DNA of 64,000 nucleotides, from NCBI GenBank assembly GCA_949318235.1, contig CASGGR010000035.1, positions 1 through 64,000 on the forward strand, in the 5' to 3' direction. The notes below the pieces were generated by a model, which saw nothing but the letters and a program-made list of their open reading frames with translations, was not told the DNA's origin and did no database searches. The stretch is from Ecdyonurus torrentis (taxonomy: Eukaryota; Arthropoda; Insecta; Ephemeroptera; Heptageniidae). This document shows, in pieces, positions 23,251-34,936 of this stretch (positions within the stretch are counted from its first letter, which is position 1; every line of letters begins with the position of its first letter). The translations under genes and the position numbers were made by a program.

Positions 23251-25210
23251 GGGCAAGTCAGAGATCGGCGAGCAGTCACCCCGAGTCGAAACAAGTCAAG
23301 ATTGCCCGAGAAAAGACAAGTCAAATCGGTTTAGGGGGAATTACACCTAAACCGGAAGTGCCCAACCTCTGGGGGTCGGGCAGGATGGAGATCGGGCAGC
23401 AGGTCGGTCGTTGGCAGTCAGACACTTCCATGACCAGAGTCGCCGGTTTAGGGGGAGAGGGGGGCCGAACCGGAAGTAGGGGGGTCAGGTGGGAGGTCGG
23501 GGGTCAAGAGGACGCGTGCCCGGTCGGGGGAGTCGGGGCCGATCTCGGGTGGACGTTGCGAGAAGCGTGGGGGGCCAGGGAGACGTTTGCAGATTCCGTC
23601 GTGCAGAACAATTCCCCAAAATTCACTTATCTTGGGAAATCGGGCATAAGGGCAATCGGGCATAAGGGCAATCGGGCAAGAGGGCAAGAGGGCAACGCCC
23701 TGGCTCAAGCACAACCAGATCTAACACTTTTCACAATCCTCACTTGGCCCTCAGTCTCGACTTGTTTCATACGATTCTTGCTTCATCTATATTCTACTCA
23801 AAACTCGGGCTCTCGTAGCAGATTTCGCTCAAAAAAAAAGTGTTTTTCTTCATTTTCTTTACAAATAACGACTCTAGAGCATAAAGAGCGATGACCTTTC
23901 CTCTTTCAAAACTTATAGCGCACCTTTTTTATTTGAAGCTTTTTCCAAAAAAACCATGTCGTTTCCCAAAAAGTGTAAAAAACGCGACAAATCGAAAAAA
24001 CCAAGAGGACACCCTATCTAGGGAATGCCTGGGAAAGACTAAAAATGTTGTCAAAAGTTGAAAAATGTCAAGTTTTGTTATATTTAAAAGAGAGGGGAAA
24101 CTTCTAGTTTGTTTAGAAACGAAAGTAAGTTTTCTCGAGTTAGCACCATTTTCAGAAAGAAAATTTTCTCAAGAGTCCAAAACCCAAGTTATATCAATGT
24201 ACGATAGTAAACAAGGGTAAAAAAATGCTTCAAAGTTTTTTTGTTAAGTTTGCATGCTATATCTTTGTATAAAGTCATAATAATCTTCAAAAATTCCAAA
24301 TTCACCCAAAAAAATTATAATTTTTCAAAGAGTCCAATAAATATAGGTTGGGAGCCCCCCACCCCCAAAAAACACCCCAAAAAATGTTTAAAACTTTTTT
24401 CTCTGCAAAAACCAATGTTAGCCGTTTTTCACCCCAAAGTGCCGTTTTCACCCAAAAAAAAGGTAAGTGGGGGGTCTGTTACCCCCAAAACGGCCTAAAA
24501 AAAAAAAAAAAAAAAAAAAAAAACAGAAAAAAACGGAAAAATCTTTTATGCATGAAAAATGTCGGGAAGAAAAAAAAAAACATAAAAAACAACATGTCAC
24601 CCCAAAAAACCACCCCTAAATGGGGTAAAAGCCCCCAAAAACGGCAAAAAATCATAAGTTAGGGTAAGTACAGGAAAAGTTTAAAAACAACAAAAAACAC
24701 ATGAAAAAAACATATCACCCCAAAAAACCACCCCTAAATGGGGTAAAACCCCCAAACACGGCCAAAAATCATAAATTCGGGTAAGTATGGCAAATGGTCA
24801 GAAACATAAAAAACACATGAAAAAACATATCACCCCAAAAAAACACCCCTAAATGGGGTAAAACCCCCAAAAACGGCCAAAAATCATAAGTTGGGGTAAG
24901 TATGGCAAATGGTCAGAAACATAAAAAAACACATGAAAAAAACATATCACCCCAAAAAACCACCCCTAAATGGGGCAAATTCCCAAAAACGGCTAAAAAT
25001 CATAAGTTCAGGTTAGTATGTCAAATGATCAGAAACAACAAAAAACACTTGAAAAAACATGTTTCACCCCAAACTACACCCATAAGGGGATCGGGCAAGT
25101 CAGAGATCGGCGAGCGGTCACCCTGAGACGAGGTTGCCTAGAATATCACAACAGTAACTCACTTATGTGTGATTTCCACCTAAACCGGAAGTAAAGGTCG
25201 GAGGGGGGTC
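23251..25210 (+). repeat. 2-kb repeat unit 13 (type b to a mosaic)
   Basis: 1960 bp. It matches unit 10 in both its b-type start and its return to type a. Units 12+13 and 9+10 are each 3787 bp, so the pair seems to have been duplicated as a block. Confidence 0.93.
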
Positions 25211-27040
25211 GGGCAAGTCAGAGATCGGCGAGCAGTCACCCCGAGTCGAAACAAGTCGAGATTGCCCGAGAAAAGACAAGTCAAATCGGTTTAGGTGGGT
25301 TTACACCTAAACCGGAAGTGCCCAACCTCTGGGGGTCGGGCAGGATTGAGATCGGGCAGCAGGTCGGTTGTTGGCAGTCAGACACTACCATGGTCAGAGT
25401 CGCCGGTTTAGGGGGAGAGGGGGGCCGAACCGGAAGTAGGGGGGTCAGGTGGGAGGTCGGGGGTCAAGAGGACGCGTGCCCGGTCGGGGGAGTCGGGGCC
25501 GATCTCGGGTGGACATGGAGAGAAGCGTGGGGGGCCAGGGAGAGATTTGCAGATTCCGTCGTGCAGAACAATTCCCCAAAATTCACTTATCTTGGGAAAT
25601 CGGGCATAAGGGCAATCGGGCATAAGGGCAATCGGGCAAGAGGGCAAGAGGGCAACGCCCTGGCTCAAGCACAACCAGATCTAACACTTTTCACAATCCT
25701 CACTTGGCCCTCAGTCTCGACTTGTTTCATACGATTCTTGCTTCATCTATATTCTACTCAAAACTCGGGCTCTCGTAGCAGATTTCGCTCAAAAAAAAAG
25801 TGTTTTTCTTCATTTTCTTTACAAATAACGACTCTAGAGCATAAAGAGCGATGACCTTTCCTCTTTCAAAACTTATAGCGCACCTTTTTTATTTGAAGCT
25901 TTTTCCAAAAAAACCATGTCGTTTCCCAAAAAGTGTAAAAAACGCGACAAATCGAAAAAACCAAGAGGACACCCTATCTAGGGAATGCCTGGGAAAGACT
26001 AAAAATGTTGTCAAAAGTTGAAAAATGTCAAGTTTTGTTATATTTAAAAGAGAGGGGAAACTTCTAGTTTGTTTAGAAACGAAAGTAAGTTTTCTCGAGT
26101 TAGCACCATTTTCAGAAAGAAAATTTTCTCAAGAGTCCAAAACCCAAGTTATATCAATGTACGATAGTAAACAAGGGTAAAAAAAAGCTTCAAAGTTTTT
26201 TTGTTAAGTTTGCATGCTATATCTTTGTATAAAGTCATAATAATCTTCAAAAATTCAAAATTCACCCAAAAAAATTATAATTTTTCAAAGAGTCCAATAA
26301 ATATAGGTTGGGAGCCCCCCACCCCCAAAAAACACCCCAAAAAATGTTTAAAACTTTTTTCTCTGCAAAAACCAATGTTAGCCGTTTTTCACCCCAAAAT
26401 GCCGTTTTCACCCAAAAAAAAAGGTAAGTGGGGGGTCTGTTACCCCCAAAACAGCCTAAAAAAAAAAAAAAAAAAACGGAAAAATCTTTTATGCATGAAA
26501 AATGTCGGGAAGAAAAAAAAAACATAAAAAAACAACATGTCACCCCAAAAAACCACCCCTAAATGGGGTAAAAGCCCCCAAAAACGGCAAAAAATCATAA
26601 GTTGGGGTAAGTACAGGAAAAGTTTAAAAACAACAAAAAACACATGAAAAAAACATATCACCCCAAAAAACCACCCCTAAATGGGGTAAAACCCCCAAAA
26701 ACGGCCAAAAATCATAAATTGGGGTAAGTATAGGAAAAGTTTAGAAACAACAAAAAAAACATGAAAAAAACATATCACCCCAAAAAACAACCCCTAAATG
26801 GGGGTAAAATTCCCAAAAACGGCAAAAAATCATAAGTTCAGGTTAGTATGTCAAATGATCAGAAACAACAAAAAACACTTGAAAAAGCATGTCTCACCCC
26901 AAAATACACCCATAAGGGGATCGGGCAAGTCAGAGATCGGCGAGCGGTCACCCTGAGTCGAGGTTGCCTAGAATATCACAACAGTAACTTAGTAATGTGT
27001 GATTTCCACCTAAACCGGAAGTAAAGGTCGGAGGGGGGTC
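25211..27040 (+). repeat. 2-kb repeat unit 14 (short, type a to b mosaic)
   Basis: 1830 bp. It switches at about 26180, as unit 9 does. Toward its end small homopolymer insertions begin (near 26411, 26526, 26750 and 26799) that are absent from units 9 and 12. Confidence 0.92.
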
Positions 27041-29019
27041 GGGCAAGTCAGAGATCGGCGAGCAGTCACCCCGAGTCGAAACAAGTCAAGATTGCCGAGA
27101 AAAGACAAGTCAAATCGGTTTAGGGGGAATTACACCTAAACCGGAAGTGCCCAACCTCTGGGGGTCGGGCAGGATGGAGATCGGGCAGCAGGTCGGTCGT
27201 TGGCAGTCAGACACTTCCATGACCAGAGTCGCCGGTTTAGGGGGAGAGGGGGGCCCGAACCGGAAGTAGGGGGGTCAGGTGGGAGGTCGGGGGGTCAAGA
27301 GGACGCGGTGCCCGGTCGGGGGAGTCGGGGCCGATCTCGGGTGGGACGTTGCGAGAAGCGTGGGGGGGCCAGGGAGACGTTTGCAGATTCCGTCGTGCAG
27401 AACAATTCCCCAAAATTCACTTATCTTGGGAAATCGGGCATAAGGGCAATCGGGCATAAGGGCAATCGGGCAAGAGGGCAAGAGGGGCAACGCCCTGGCT
27501 CAAGCACAACCAGATCTAACACTTTTCACAATCCTCACTTGGCCCTCAGTCTCGACTTGTTTCATACGATTCTTGCTTCATCTATATTCTACTCAAAACT
27601 CGGGCTCTCGTAGCAGATTTCGCTCAAAAAAAAAGTGTTTTTCTTCATTTTCTTTACAAATAACGACTCTAGAGCATAAAGAGCGATGACCTTTCCTCTT
27701 TCAAAACTTATAGCGCACCTTTTTTATTTGAAGCTTTTTCCAAAAAAAACCATGTCGTTTCCCAAAAAGTGTAAAAAAACGCGACAAATCGAAAAAAACC
27801 AAGAGGACACCCTATCTAGGGAATGCCTGGGAAAGACTAAAAATGTTGTCAAAAGTTGAAAAATGTCAAGTTTTGTTATATTTAAAAGAGAGGGGAAACT
27901 TCTAGTTTGTTTAGAAACGAAAGTAAGTTTTCTCGAGTTAGCACCATTTTCAGAAAGAAAATTTTCTCAAGAGTCCAAAACCCAAGTTATATCAATGTAC
28001 GATAGTAAACAAGGGTAAAAAAAATGCTTCAAAGTTTTTTTGTTAAGTTTGCATGCTATATCTTTGTATAAAGTCATAATAATCTTCAAAAATTCCAAAT
28101 TCACCCAAAAAAATTATAATTTTTCAAAGAGTCCAATAAATATAGGTTGGGAGCCCCCCACCCCCAAAAAACACCTCCAAAAAATGTTTAAAACTTTTTT
28201 CTCTGCAAAAACCAATGTTAGCCGTTTTCACCCCAAAGTGCCGTTTTCACCCAAAAAAAAGGTAAGTGGGGGGTCTGTTACCCCCAAAACGGCCTAAAAA
28301 AAAAAAAAAAAAAAAAAAAAAAACAGAAAAAAAACGGGAAAAATCTTTTATGCATGAAAAATGTCGGGAAGAAAAAAAAAAACATAAAAAACAACATGTC
28401 ACCCCAAAAAACCACCCCTAAATGGGGTAAAAGCCCCAAAAAACGGCAAAAAATCATAAGTTAGGGGTAAGTACAGGAAAAGTTTAAAAACAACAAAAAA
28501 CACATGAAAAAAACATATCACCCCAAAAAACCACCCCTAAATGGGGTAAAACCCCCAAACACGGCCAAAAATCATAAATTCGGGTAAGTATGGCAAATGG
28601 TCAGAAACATAAAAAACACATGAAAAAACATATCACCCCCAAAAAAACACCCCTAAATGGGGTAAAACCCCCAAAAACGGCCAAAAATCATAAGTTGGTG
28701 GTAAGTATGGCAAATGGTCAGAAACATAAAAAAACACATGAAAAAAAACATATCACCCCAAAAAACCACCCCTAAATGGGGCAAATTCCCAAAAACGGCT
28801 AAAAATCATAAGTTCAGGTTAGTATGTCAAATGATCAGAAACAACAAAAAAACACTTGAAAAAACATGTTTCACCCCAAACTACACCCATAAGGGGAGTC
28901 GGGCAAGTCAGAGATCGGCGAGCGGTCACCCTGAGACGAGGTTGCCTAGAATATCACAACAGTAACTCACTTATGTGTGATTTCCACCTAAACCGGAAGT
29001 AAAGGTCGGAGGGGGGGTC
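27041..29019 (+). repeat. 2-kb repeat unit 15 (type b to a mosaic, indel-rich)
   Basis: 1979 bp, about 19 longer than its counterparts, units 10 and 13. Nearly all the excess is single-base insertions in or beside homopolymers (GGGCCCGAACC, GACGCGGTGCCC, GTGGGACG, AGAGGGGCAACG and many A runs), with a few losses (ATTGCCGAG, AGCCGTTTTCACC). Sequence type is otherwise as in units 10 and 13. Confidence 0.9.
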
Positions 29020-30971
29020 GGGCAAGTCAGAGATCGGCGAGCAGTCACCCCGAGTCGAAACAAGTCGAGATTGCCCGAGAAAAGACAAGTCAAATCGGTT
29101 TAGGTGGGTTTACACCTAAACCGGAAGTGCCCAACCTCTGGGGGTCGGGCAGGATTGAGATCGGGCAGCAGGTCGGTTGTTGGCAGTCAGACACTACCAT
29201 GGTCAGAGTCGCCGGTTTAGGGGGAGAGGGGGGCCGAACCGGAAGTAGGGGGGTCAGGTGGGAGGTCGGGGGTCAAGAGGACGCGTGCCCGGTCGGGGGA
29301 GTCGGGGCCGATCTCGGGTGGACATGGAGAGAAGCGTGGGGGGGCCAGGGAGAGATTTGCAGATTCCGTCGTGCAGAACAATTCCCCAAAATTCACTTAT
29401 CTTGGGAAATCGGGCATAAGGGCAATCGGGCATAAGGGCAATCGGGCAAGAGGGCAAGAGGGCAACGCCCTGGCTCAAGCACAACCAGATCTAACACTTT
29501 TCACAATCCTCACTTGGCCCTCAGTCTCGACTTGTTTCATACGATTCTTGCTTCATCTATATTCTACTCAAAACTCGGGCTCTCGTAGCAGATTTCGCTC
29601 AAAAAAAAAAGTGTTTTTCTTCATTTTCTTTACAAATAACGACTCTAGAGCATAAAGAGCGATGACCTTTCCTCTTTCAAAACTTATAGCGCACCTTTTT
29701 TATTTGAAGCTTTTTCCAAAAAAACGTCGTTTCCCAAAAAGTGTAAAAAACGCGACAAATCGAAAAAACCAAGAGGACACCCTATCTAGGGAATGCCTGG
29801 GAAAGACTAAAAATGTTGTCAAAAGTTGAAAAAAGTCAAGTTTAATTATTTCAAAAAGAGGGGGGAAACTTCTAATTTGTATAGAAACGAAAGTAAGTTT
29901 TCTCGAGTTAGCACTATTTTCAAAAAGAACATTTTCCCAAAAGTCCAAAACCTAAGTTATATCAATGTACGAGTGTAAACAAGGGTGAAAAAATGCTTCA
30001 AAGTTTTTTTGTTAAGATTGCATGCTATATCTCCGTATAAAGTCATGATAATCTTAAAAAATTCCAAATTCACCCAAAAAAATTATAATTTTTCAAAGAG
30101 TCCAATAAATATAAGTTGGGAGCCCCCCACCCCCAAAAAACACCCCAAAAAATGTTTAAAACTTTTTTCTCTGCAAAAACCAATGTTAGCCGTTTTTCAC
30201 CCCAAAATGCCGTTTTCACCCAAAAAAAGGTAAGTGGGGGGTCTGTTATTCCCAAAACGGCCTTAAAAAAAAAAAAAAAAAAAAAAAAAACGGAAAAATC
30301 TTTTATGCATGAAAAATGTCGGGAAGAAAAAAAAACACATAAAAAACAACATGTCACCCCAAAAAACCACCCCTAAATGGGGTAAAAGCCCCCCAAAACG
30401 GCAAAAAATCATAAGTTTGGGTTAGTATGGCAAATGATCAGAAACAACAAAAAACCCATAAAAAACAACATGTCACCCCAAAAAACAACCCCTAAATGGG
30501 GTAAAACCCCCAAAAACGGAAAAAAATCATAAGTTGGGGTAAGTATAGGAAAAGTTTAGAAACAACAAAAAACACATGGAAAAAACATATTACCCCAAAA
30601 AAACACCCCTAAATGGGGTAAAAACCCCCAAAACGGCAAAAAATCATAAGTTGGGGTAAGTATAGCAAAAGTTTAGAAACAACAAAAAACACATGAAAAA
30701 AACATATTACCCCTAAAAAACACCCCTAAATGGGGTAAAATTCCCAAAAACGGCAAAAAATCATAAGTTCAGGTTAGTATGTCAAATAATCAGAAACAAC
30801 AAAAAACACTTGGAAAAACATGTTCCACCCCAAAATACACCCATAAGGGGATCGGGCAAGTCAGAGATCGGCGAGCGGTCACCCTGAGTCGAGGTTGCCT
30901 AGAATATCACAACAGTAACTTACTTATGTGTGATTTCCACCTAAACCGGAAGTAAAGGTCGGAGGGGGGTC
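29020..30971 (+). repeat. 2-kb repeat unit 16 (type a to diverged b)
   Basis: 1952 bp. Type a until about 29720, with an extra G run near 29340 and a 3-base loss near 29724. It then takes a diverged b form (TTTAATTATTTC, TAATTTGTATAG, ATCTCCGTATAAAG) with altered subrepeats that include ATATTACCCC. Confidence 0.92.
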
Positions 30972-32955
30972 GGGCAAGTCAGAGATCGGCGAGCAGTCAC
31001 CCCGAGTCGAAACAAGTCAAGATTGCCCGAGAAAAGAAAAGTCAAATCGGTTTAGGGGGAATTACACCTAAACCGGAAGTGCCCAACCTCTGGGGGTCGG
31101 GCAGGATGGAGATCGGGCAGCAGGTGGGTCGTTGGCAGTCAGACACTTCCATGACCAGAGTCGCCGGTTTAGGGGGAGAGGGGGGCCGAACCGGAAGTAG
31201 GGGGGTCAGGTGGAAGGTCGGGGGTCAAGAGGACGCGTGCCCGGTCGGGGGAGTCGGGGCCGATCTCGGGTGGACGTGGAGAGAAGCGTGGGGGGCCAGG
31301 GAGAGGTTTGCAAGTTCCGTCGTGCAGAACAATTCCCCAAAATTCACTTATCTTGGGAAATCGGGCAATCGGGCAATCGGGCAATCGGGCAATCGGGCAA
31401 TCGGGCAATCGGGCAATCGGGCAATCGGGCAATCGGGCAAGAGGGCAACGCCCTGGCTCAAGCACAACCAGATCTAACACTTTTCACAATCCTCACTTGT
31501 CCTTCAACCTCGACTTGTTTCATACGATTCTTACTTCATCTATATTCTACTCAAAACTCGGCCTCTCGTAGCAGATTTCGCTCAAAAAAAAAGTGTTTTT
31601 CTTCATTTTCTTTACAAATAACGACTCTAGAGCATAAAGAGCGATGACCTTTCCTCTTTCAAAACTTATAGCGCACCTTTTTTATTTGAAGCTTTTTCCA
31701 AAAAAACCATGTCGTTTCCCAAAAAGTGTAAAAAACGCGACAAATCAAAAAAACCAAGAGGGCACCCTATCTAGGGAATGCCTGGGAAAGACTAAAAATG
31801 TTGTCAAAAGTTGAAAAAAGTCAAGTTTTGTTATTTTAAAAAGAGGGGGGAAACTTCTAACTTGTACAGAAACGAAAGTAAGTTTTCTCGAGTTAGCACT
31901 ATTTTCAGAAAGAATATTTTCCCAAAAGTCTAAAACCCAAGTTATATCAATGTACGAGTGTAAACAAGGGTGAAAAAATGCTTCAAAGTTTTTTTGTTAA
32001 GATTGCATGCTATATCTCCGTATAAAGTCATAATAATCTTCAAAAAGTCCAAATTCACCCAAAAAAATTATAATTTGTTCTTAAGTCCAATAAATATAAG
32101 TTGGGAGCCCCCCACCCCCAAAAAACACCCCAAAACATGTTTAAAACTTTTTTCTCTGCAAAAACCAATGTTAGCCGTTTTTCACCCCAAAATGCCGTTT
32201 TCACCCAAAAAAAAGGTAAGTGGTGGGTCTATTACCCCCAAAACGGCCTAAAAAAAAAAAAAAAAAAAAAAAAAACGGAAAAATCTTTTATGCATGAAAA
32301 ATGTCGGGAAGAAAAAAAAAACATAAAAAACAATATGTCACCCCAAAAAACCACCCCTAAATGGGGTAAAAGCCCCCCAAAACGGCAAAAAATCATAAGT
32401 TTGGGTTAGTATGGCAAATGATCAGAAACAACAAAAAACCCATAAAAAACAACATGTCACCCCAAAAAACAACCCCTAAATGGGGTAAAACCCCCAAAAA
32501 CGGAAAAAAATCATAAGTTGGGGTAAGTATAGGAAAAGTTTAGAAACAACAAAAAACACATGGAAAAAACATATTACCCCAAAAAAACACCCCTAAATGG
32601 GGTAAAAACCCCCAAAACGGCAAAAAATCATAAGTTGGGGTAAGTATAGCAAAAGTTTAGAAACAACAAAAAACACATGAAAAAAACATATTACCCCTAA
32701 AAAACACCCCTAAATGGGGTAAAATTCCCAAAAACGGCAAAAAATCATAAGTTCAGGTTAGTATGTCAAATAATCAGAAACAACAAAAAACACTTGGAAA
32801 AACATGTTCCACCCCAAAATACACCCATAAGGGGATCGGGCAAGTCAGAGATCGGCGAGCGGTCACCCTGAGTCGAGGTTGCCTAGAATATCACAACAGT
32901 AACTTACTTATGTGTGATTTCCACCTAAACCGGAAGTAAAGGTCGGAGGGGGGTC
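30972..32955 (+). repeat. 2-kb repeat unit 17 (diverged type b, octamer expanded)
   Basis: 1984 bp, diverged b type throughout. The octamer cluster holds nine pure GGGCAATC copies plus two variant copies at 31363-31450, 32 bp longer than the usual seven-copy cluster. The subrepeats match those of unit 16 closely. Confidence 0.93.
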
Positions 32956-33583
32956 GGGCAAGTCAGAGATCGGCGAGCAGTCACCCCGAGTCGAAACAAG
33001 TCAAGATTGCCCGAGAAAAGAAAAGTCAAATCGGTTTAGGGGGAATTACACCTAAACCGGAAGTGCCCAACCTCTGGGGGTCGGGCAGGATGGAGATCGG
33101 GCAGCAGGTGGGTCGTTGGCAGTCAGACACTTCCATGACCAGAGTCGCCGGTTTAGGGGGAGAGGGGGGCCGAACCGGAAGTAGGGGGGTCAGGTGGAAG
33201 GTCGGGGGTCAAGAGGACGCGTGCCCGGTCGGGGGAGTCGGGGCCGATCTCGGGTGGACGTGGAGAGAAGCGTGGGGGGCCAGGGAGAGGTTTGCAAGTT
33301 CCGTCGTGCAGAACAATTCCCCAAAATTCACTTATCTTGGGAAATCGGGCAATCGGGCAATCGGGCAATCGGGCAATCGGGCAATCGGGCAATCGGGCAA
33401 TCGGGCAAATCGGGCAATCGGGCAATCGGGCAATCGGGCAATCGGGCAATCGGGCAATCGGGCAATCGGGCAATCGGGCAATCGGGCAATCGGGCAATCG
33501 GGCAATCGGGTAATCGGGCAATCGGGCAATCGGGCAATCGGGCAATCGGGCAATCGGGCAATCGGGCAATCGGGCAATCGGGC
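32956..33583 (+). repeat. 2-kb repeat unit 18, truncated inside the octamer array
   Basis: Matches unit 17 over about its first 390 bases, then stops within the expanded octamer array. The GAGGGCAACGCCCTGG segment that follows the octamers elsewhere is absent, and AAACCT repeats follow directly. It is the boundary unit of the array. Confidence 0.93.
33344..33583 (+). repeat. Expanded ATCGGGCA minisatellite, ~30 copies
   Basis: About 30 near-perfect copies of ATCGGGCA. The only irregularities I see are one extra A near 33408 and one C-to-T change at 33511 (GGGTAATC). On the + strand it has GGG every 8 bases with 5-base CAATC spacers, which fits the usual G-quadruplex rule of four GGG runs with loops of 1-7. 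The frames open across it simply translate the octamer. Confidence 0.95.
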
Positions 33584-33655
33584 AAACCTAAACCTAAACC
33601 TAAACCTAAACCTAAACCTAAACCTAAACCTAAACCTAAACCTAAACCTAAACCT
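33584..33655 (-). repeat. Telomere-like (AAACCT)12 array
   Basis: Twelve perfect AAACCT copies on +, which is (AGGTTT)n on the minus strand, a permutation of TTTAGG. It lies between the octamer array and the first satellite monomer with no spacer: the final A of the octamer array and the first A of the satellite are both in phase with it. TTTAGG-type repeats are eukaryotic telomere units in some lineages. Here the array is internal in the window, so it is either an interstitial telomeric sequence or a mark of an assembly join. Confidence 0.93.
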
Positions 33656-33911
33656 ACTTGATTACATGAACTTTTGTTTACAGAATAAAAACTCGATTAT
33701 CTCAAAAACTAAGAGTGTTAAAATTTTTTAAGTAGCACCATTGAATTCTGCGCATTTTTTTACATAAGAATCACTCCTTATTTACTTGATTACATGAACT
33801 TTTGTTTACAGATTAAAAACTCGATTATCTCAAAAACTATAAGTGTTAAAATTTTTTAAGTAGCACCATTGAATTCTGCGCATTTTTTCACATAAGAATC
33901 ACTCCTCATTT

Positions 33912-34936
33912 ACTTGATTACATGAACTTTTGTTTACAGAATAAAAACTCGATTATCTCAAAAACTAAGAGTGTTAAAATTTTTTAAGTAGCACCATTAG
34001 ATTCTGCGCATTTTTTCACATAAGAATCACTTCTCATTCACTTGATTACATGAACTTTTGTTTACAGAATAAAAACTCGATTATCTCAAAAACTATAAGT
34101 GTTAAAATTTTTTAAGTAGCACCATTGAATTCTGCGCATTTTTTCACATAAGAATCACTTCTCATTTACTTGATTACATGAACTTTTGTTTACAGTATAA
34201 AAACTCGATTATCTCAAAAACTATAAGAGTTAAATTTTTTTAATTAGCACCATTGAATTCTGCGCATTTTTTCATATAAGAATTACTCCTCATTTACTTG
34301 ATTACATGAACTTTTGTTTACAGTATAAAAACTCGATTATCTCAAAAACTATAAGAGTTAAATTTTTTTAAGTAGCACCATTGGATTTGGCACATTTTTT
34401 CACATAAGAATCACTCCTTATTTACTTGATTACATGAACTTTTGTTTACAGATTAAAAACTCGATTATTTCAAAAACTGTAAGTGTTAAAATTTTTTAAG
34501 TAGCACCATTGAATTCTGCGCATTTTTTTTACATAAGAATCACTCCTTATTTACTTGATTACATGAACTTTTGTTTACAGATTAAAAACTCGATTATCTC
34601 AAAAACTATAAGAGTTAAATTTTTTTAAGTAGCACCATTGGATTTGGCGCAATTTTTCACATAAGAATCACTCCTTATTTACTTGATTACATGAACTTTT
34701 GTTTTCAGATTAAAAACTCGATTATCTCAAAAACTATAAGAGTTAAATTTTTTTAAGTAGCACCATTGGATTTGGCACATTTTTTCACATAAGAATCACT
34801 CCTTATTTACTTGATTACATGAACTTTTGTTTACAGTATAAAAACTCGATTATCTCAAAAACTATTAGAGTTAAAATTTTTTAAGTAGCACCATTAGATT
34901 CTGCGCATTTTTTCACATAAGAATCACTTCTCATTC
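33912..34936 (+). repeat. 8-monomer higher-order repeat, copy 1 (forward)
   Basis: 1025 bp holding eight distinct monomers. By the segment after GCACCATT the order is AGATTC, GAATTC, GAATTC (with CATATAAG), GGATTTGGCAC, GAATTC (long T run), GGATTTGGCGC, GGATTTGGCAC, AGATTC. The same order follows directly in copy 2. Confidence 0.85.

Larger units (their letters stand above)
1..33583 (+). repeat. Tandem array of ~1.96-kb repeat, 17 full units plus one truncated
   Basis: A unit beginning GGGCAAGTCAGAGATCGG recurs at 1, 1959, 3918, 5878, 7836, 9796, 11756, 13717, 15677, 17504, 19464, 21424, 23251, 25211, 27041, 29020, 30972 and 32956, always in the same orientation. Spacing is 1952-1984 bp, except three short units of 1827-1830 bp. 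Each unit has a G-rich part (about unit positions 1-450), an AT-rich middle (450-1090) and a C/A-rich part with a long A tract and 117-118-bp subrepeats (1090-1958). The reading frames in it are shared by all copies only because the DNA is repeated. They start with GTG rather than ATG, resemble no family I know, and are broken by single-base changes in units 4 and 15. I read the array as non-coding, probably subtelomeric or heterochromatic satellite. The array is seen directly; the chromosomal location is inferred. Confidence 0.97.

Noticed and set aside
33344..33583. CRISPR-like regular array
   Set aside because: The octamer repeats are contiguous, with no unique spacers and no cas genes, and the context is eukaryotic.
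1..33583. rDNA intergenic spacer
   Set aside because: Spacer repeats can look like this, but no 18S, 5.8S, 28S or 5S sequence is seen in 64 kb.
33063..33731. 222-codon frame, the longest in the window
   Set aside because: Most of it is literal translation of ATCGGGCA and AAACCT repeats (alternating short peptide motifs). Several other frames are open over the same bases, as expected for repeats free of stop codons.
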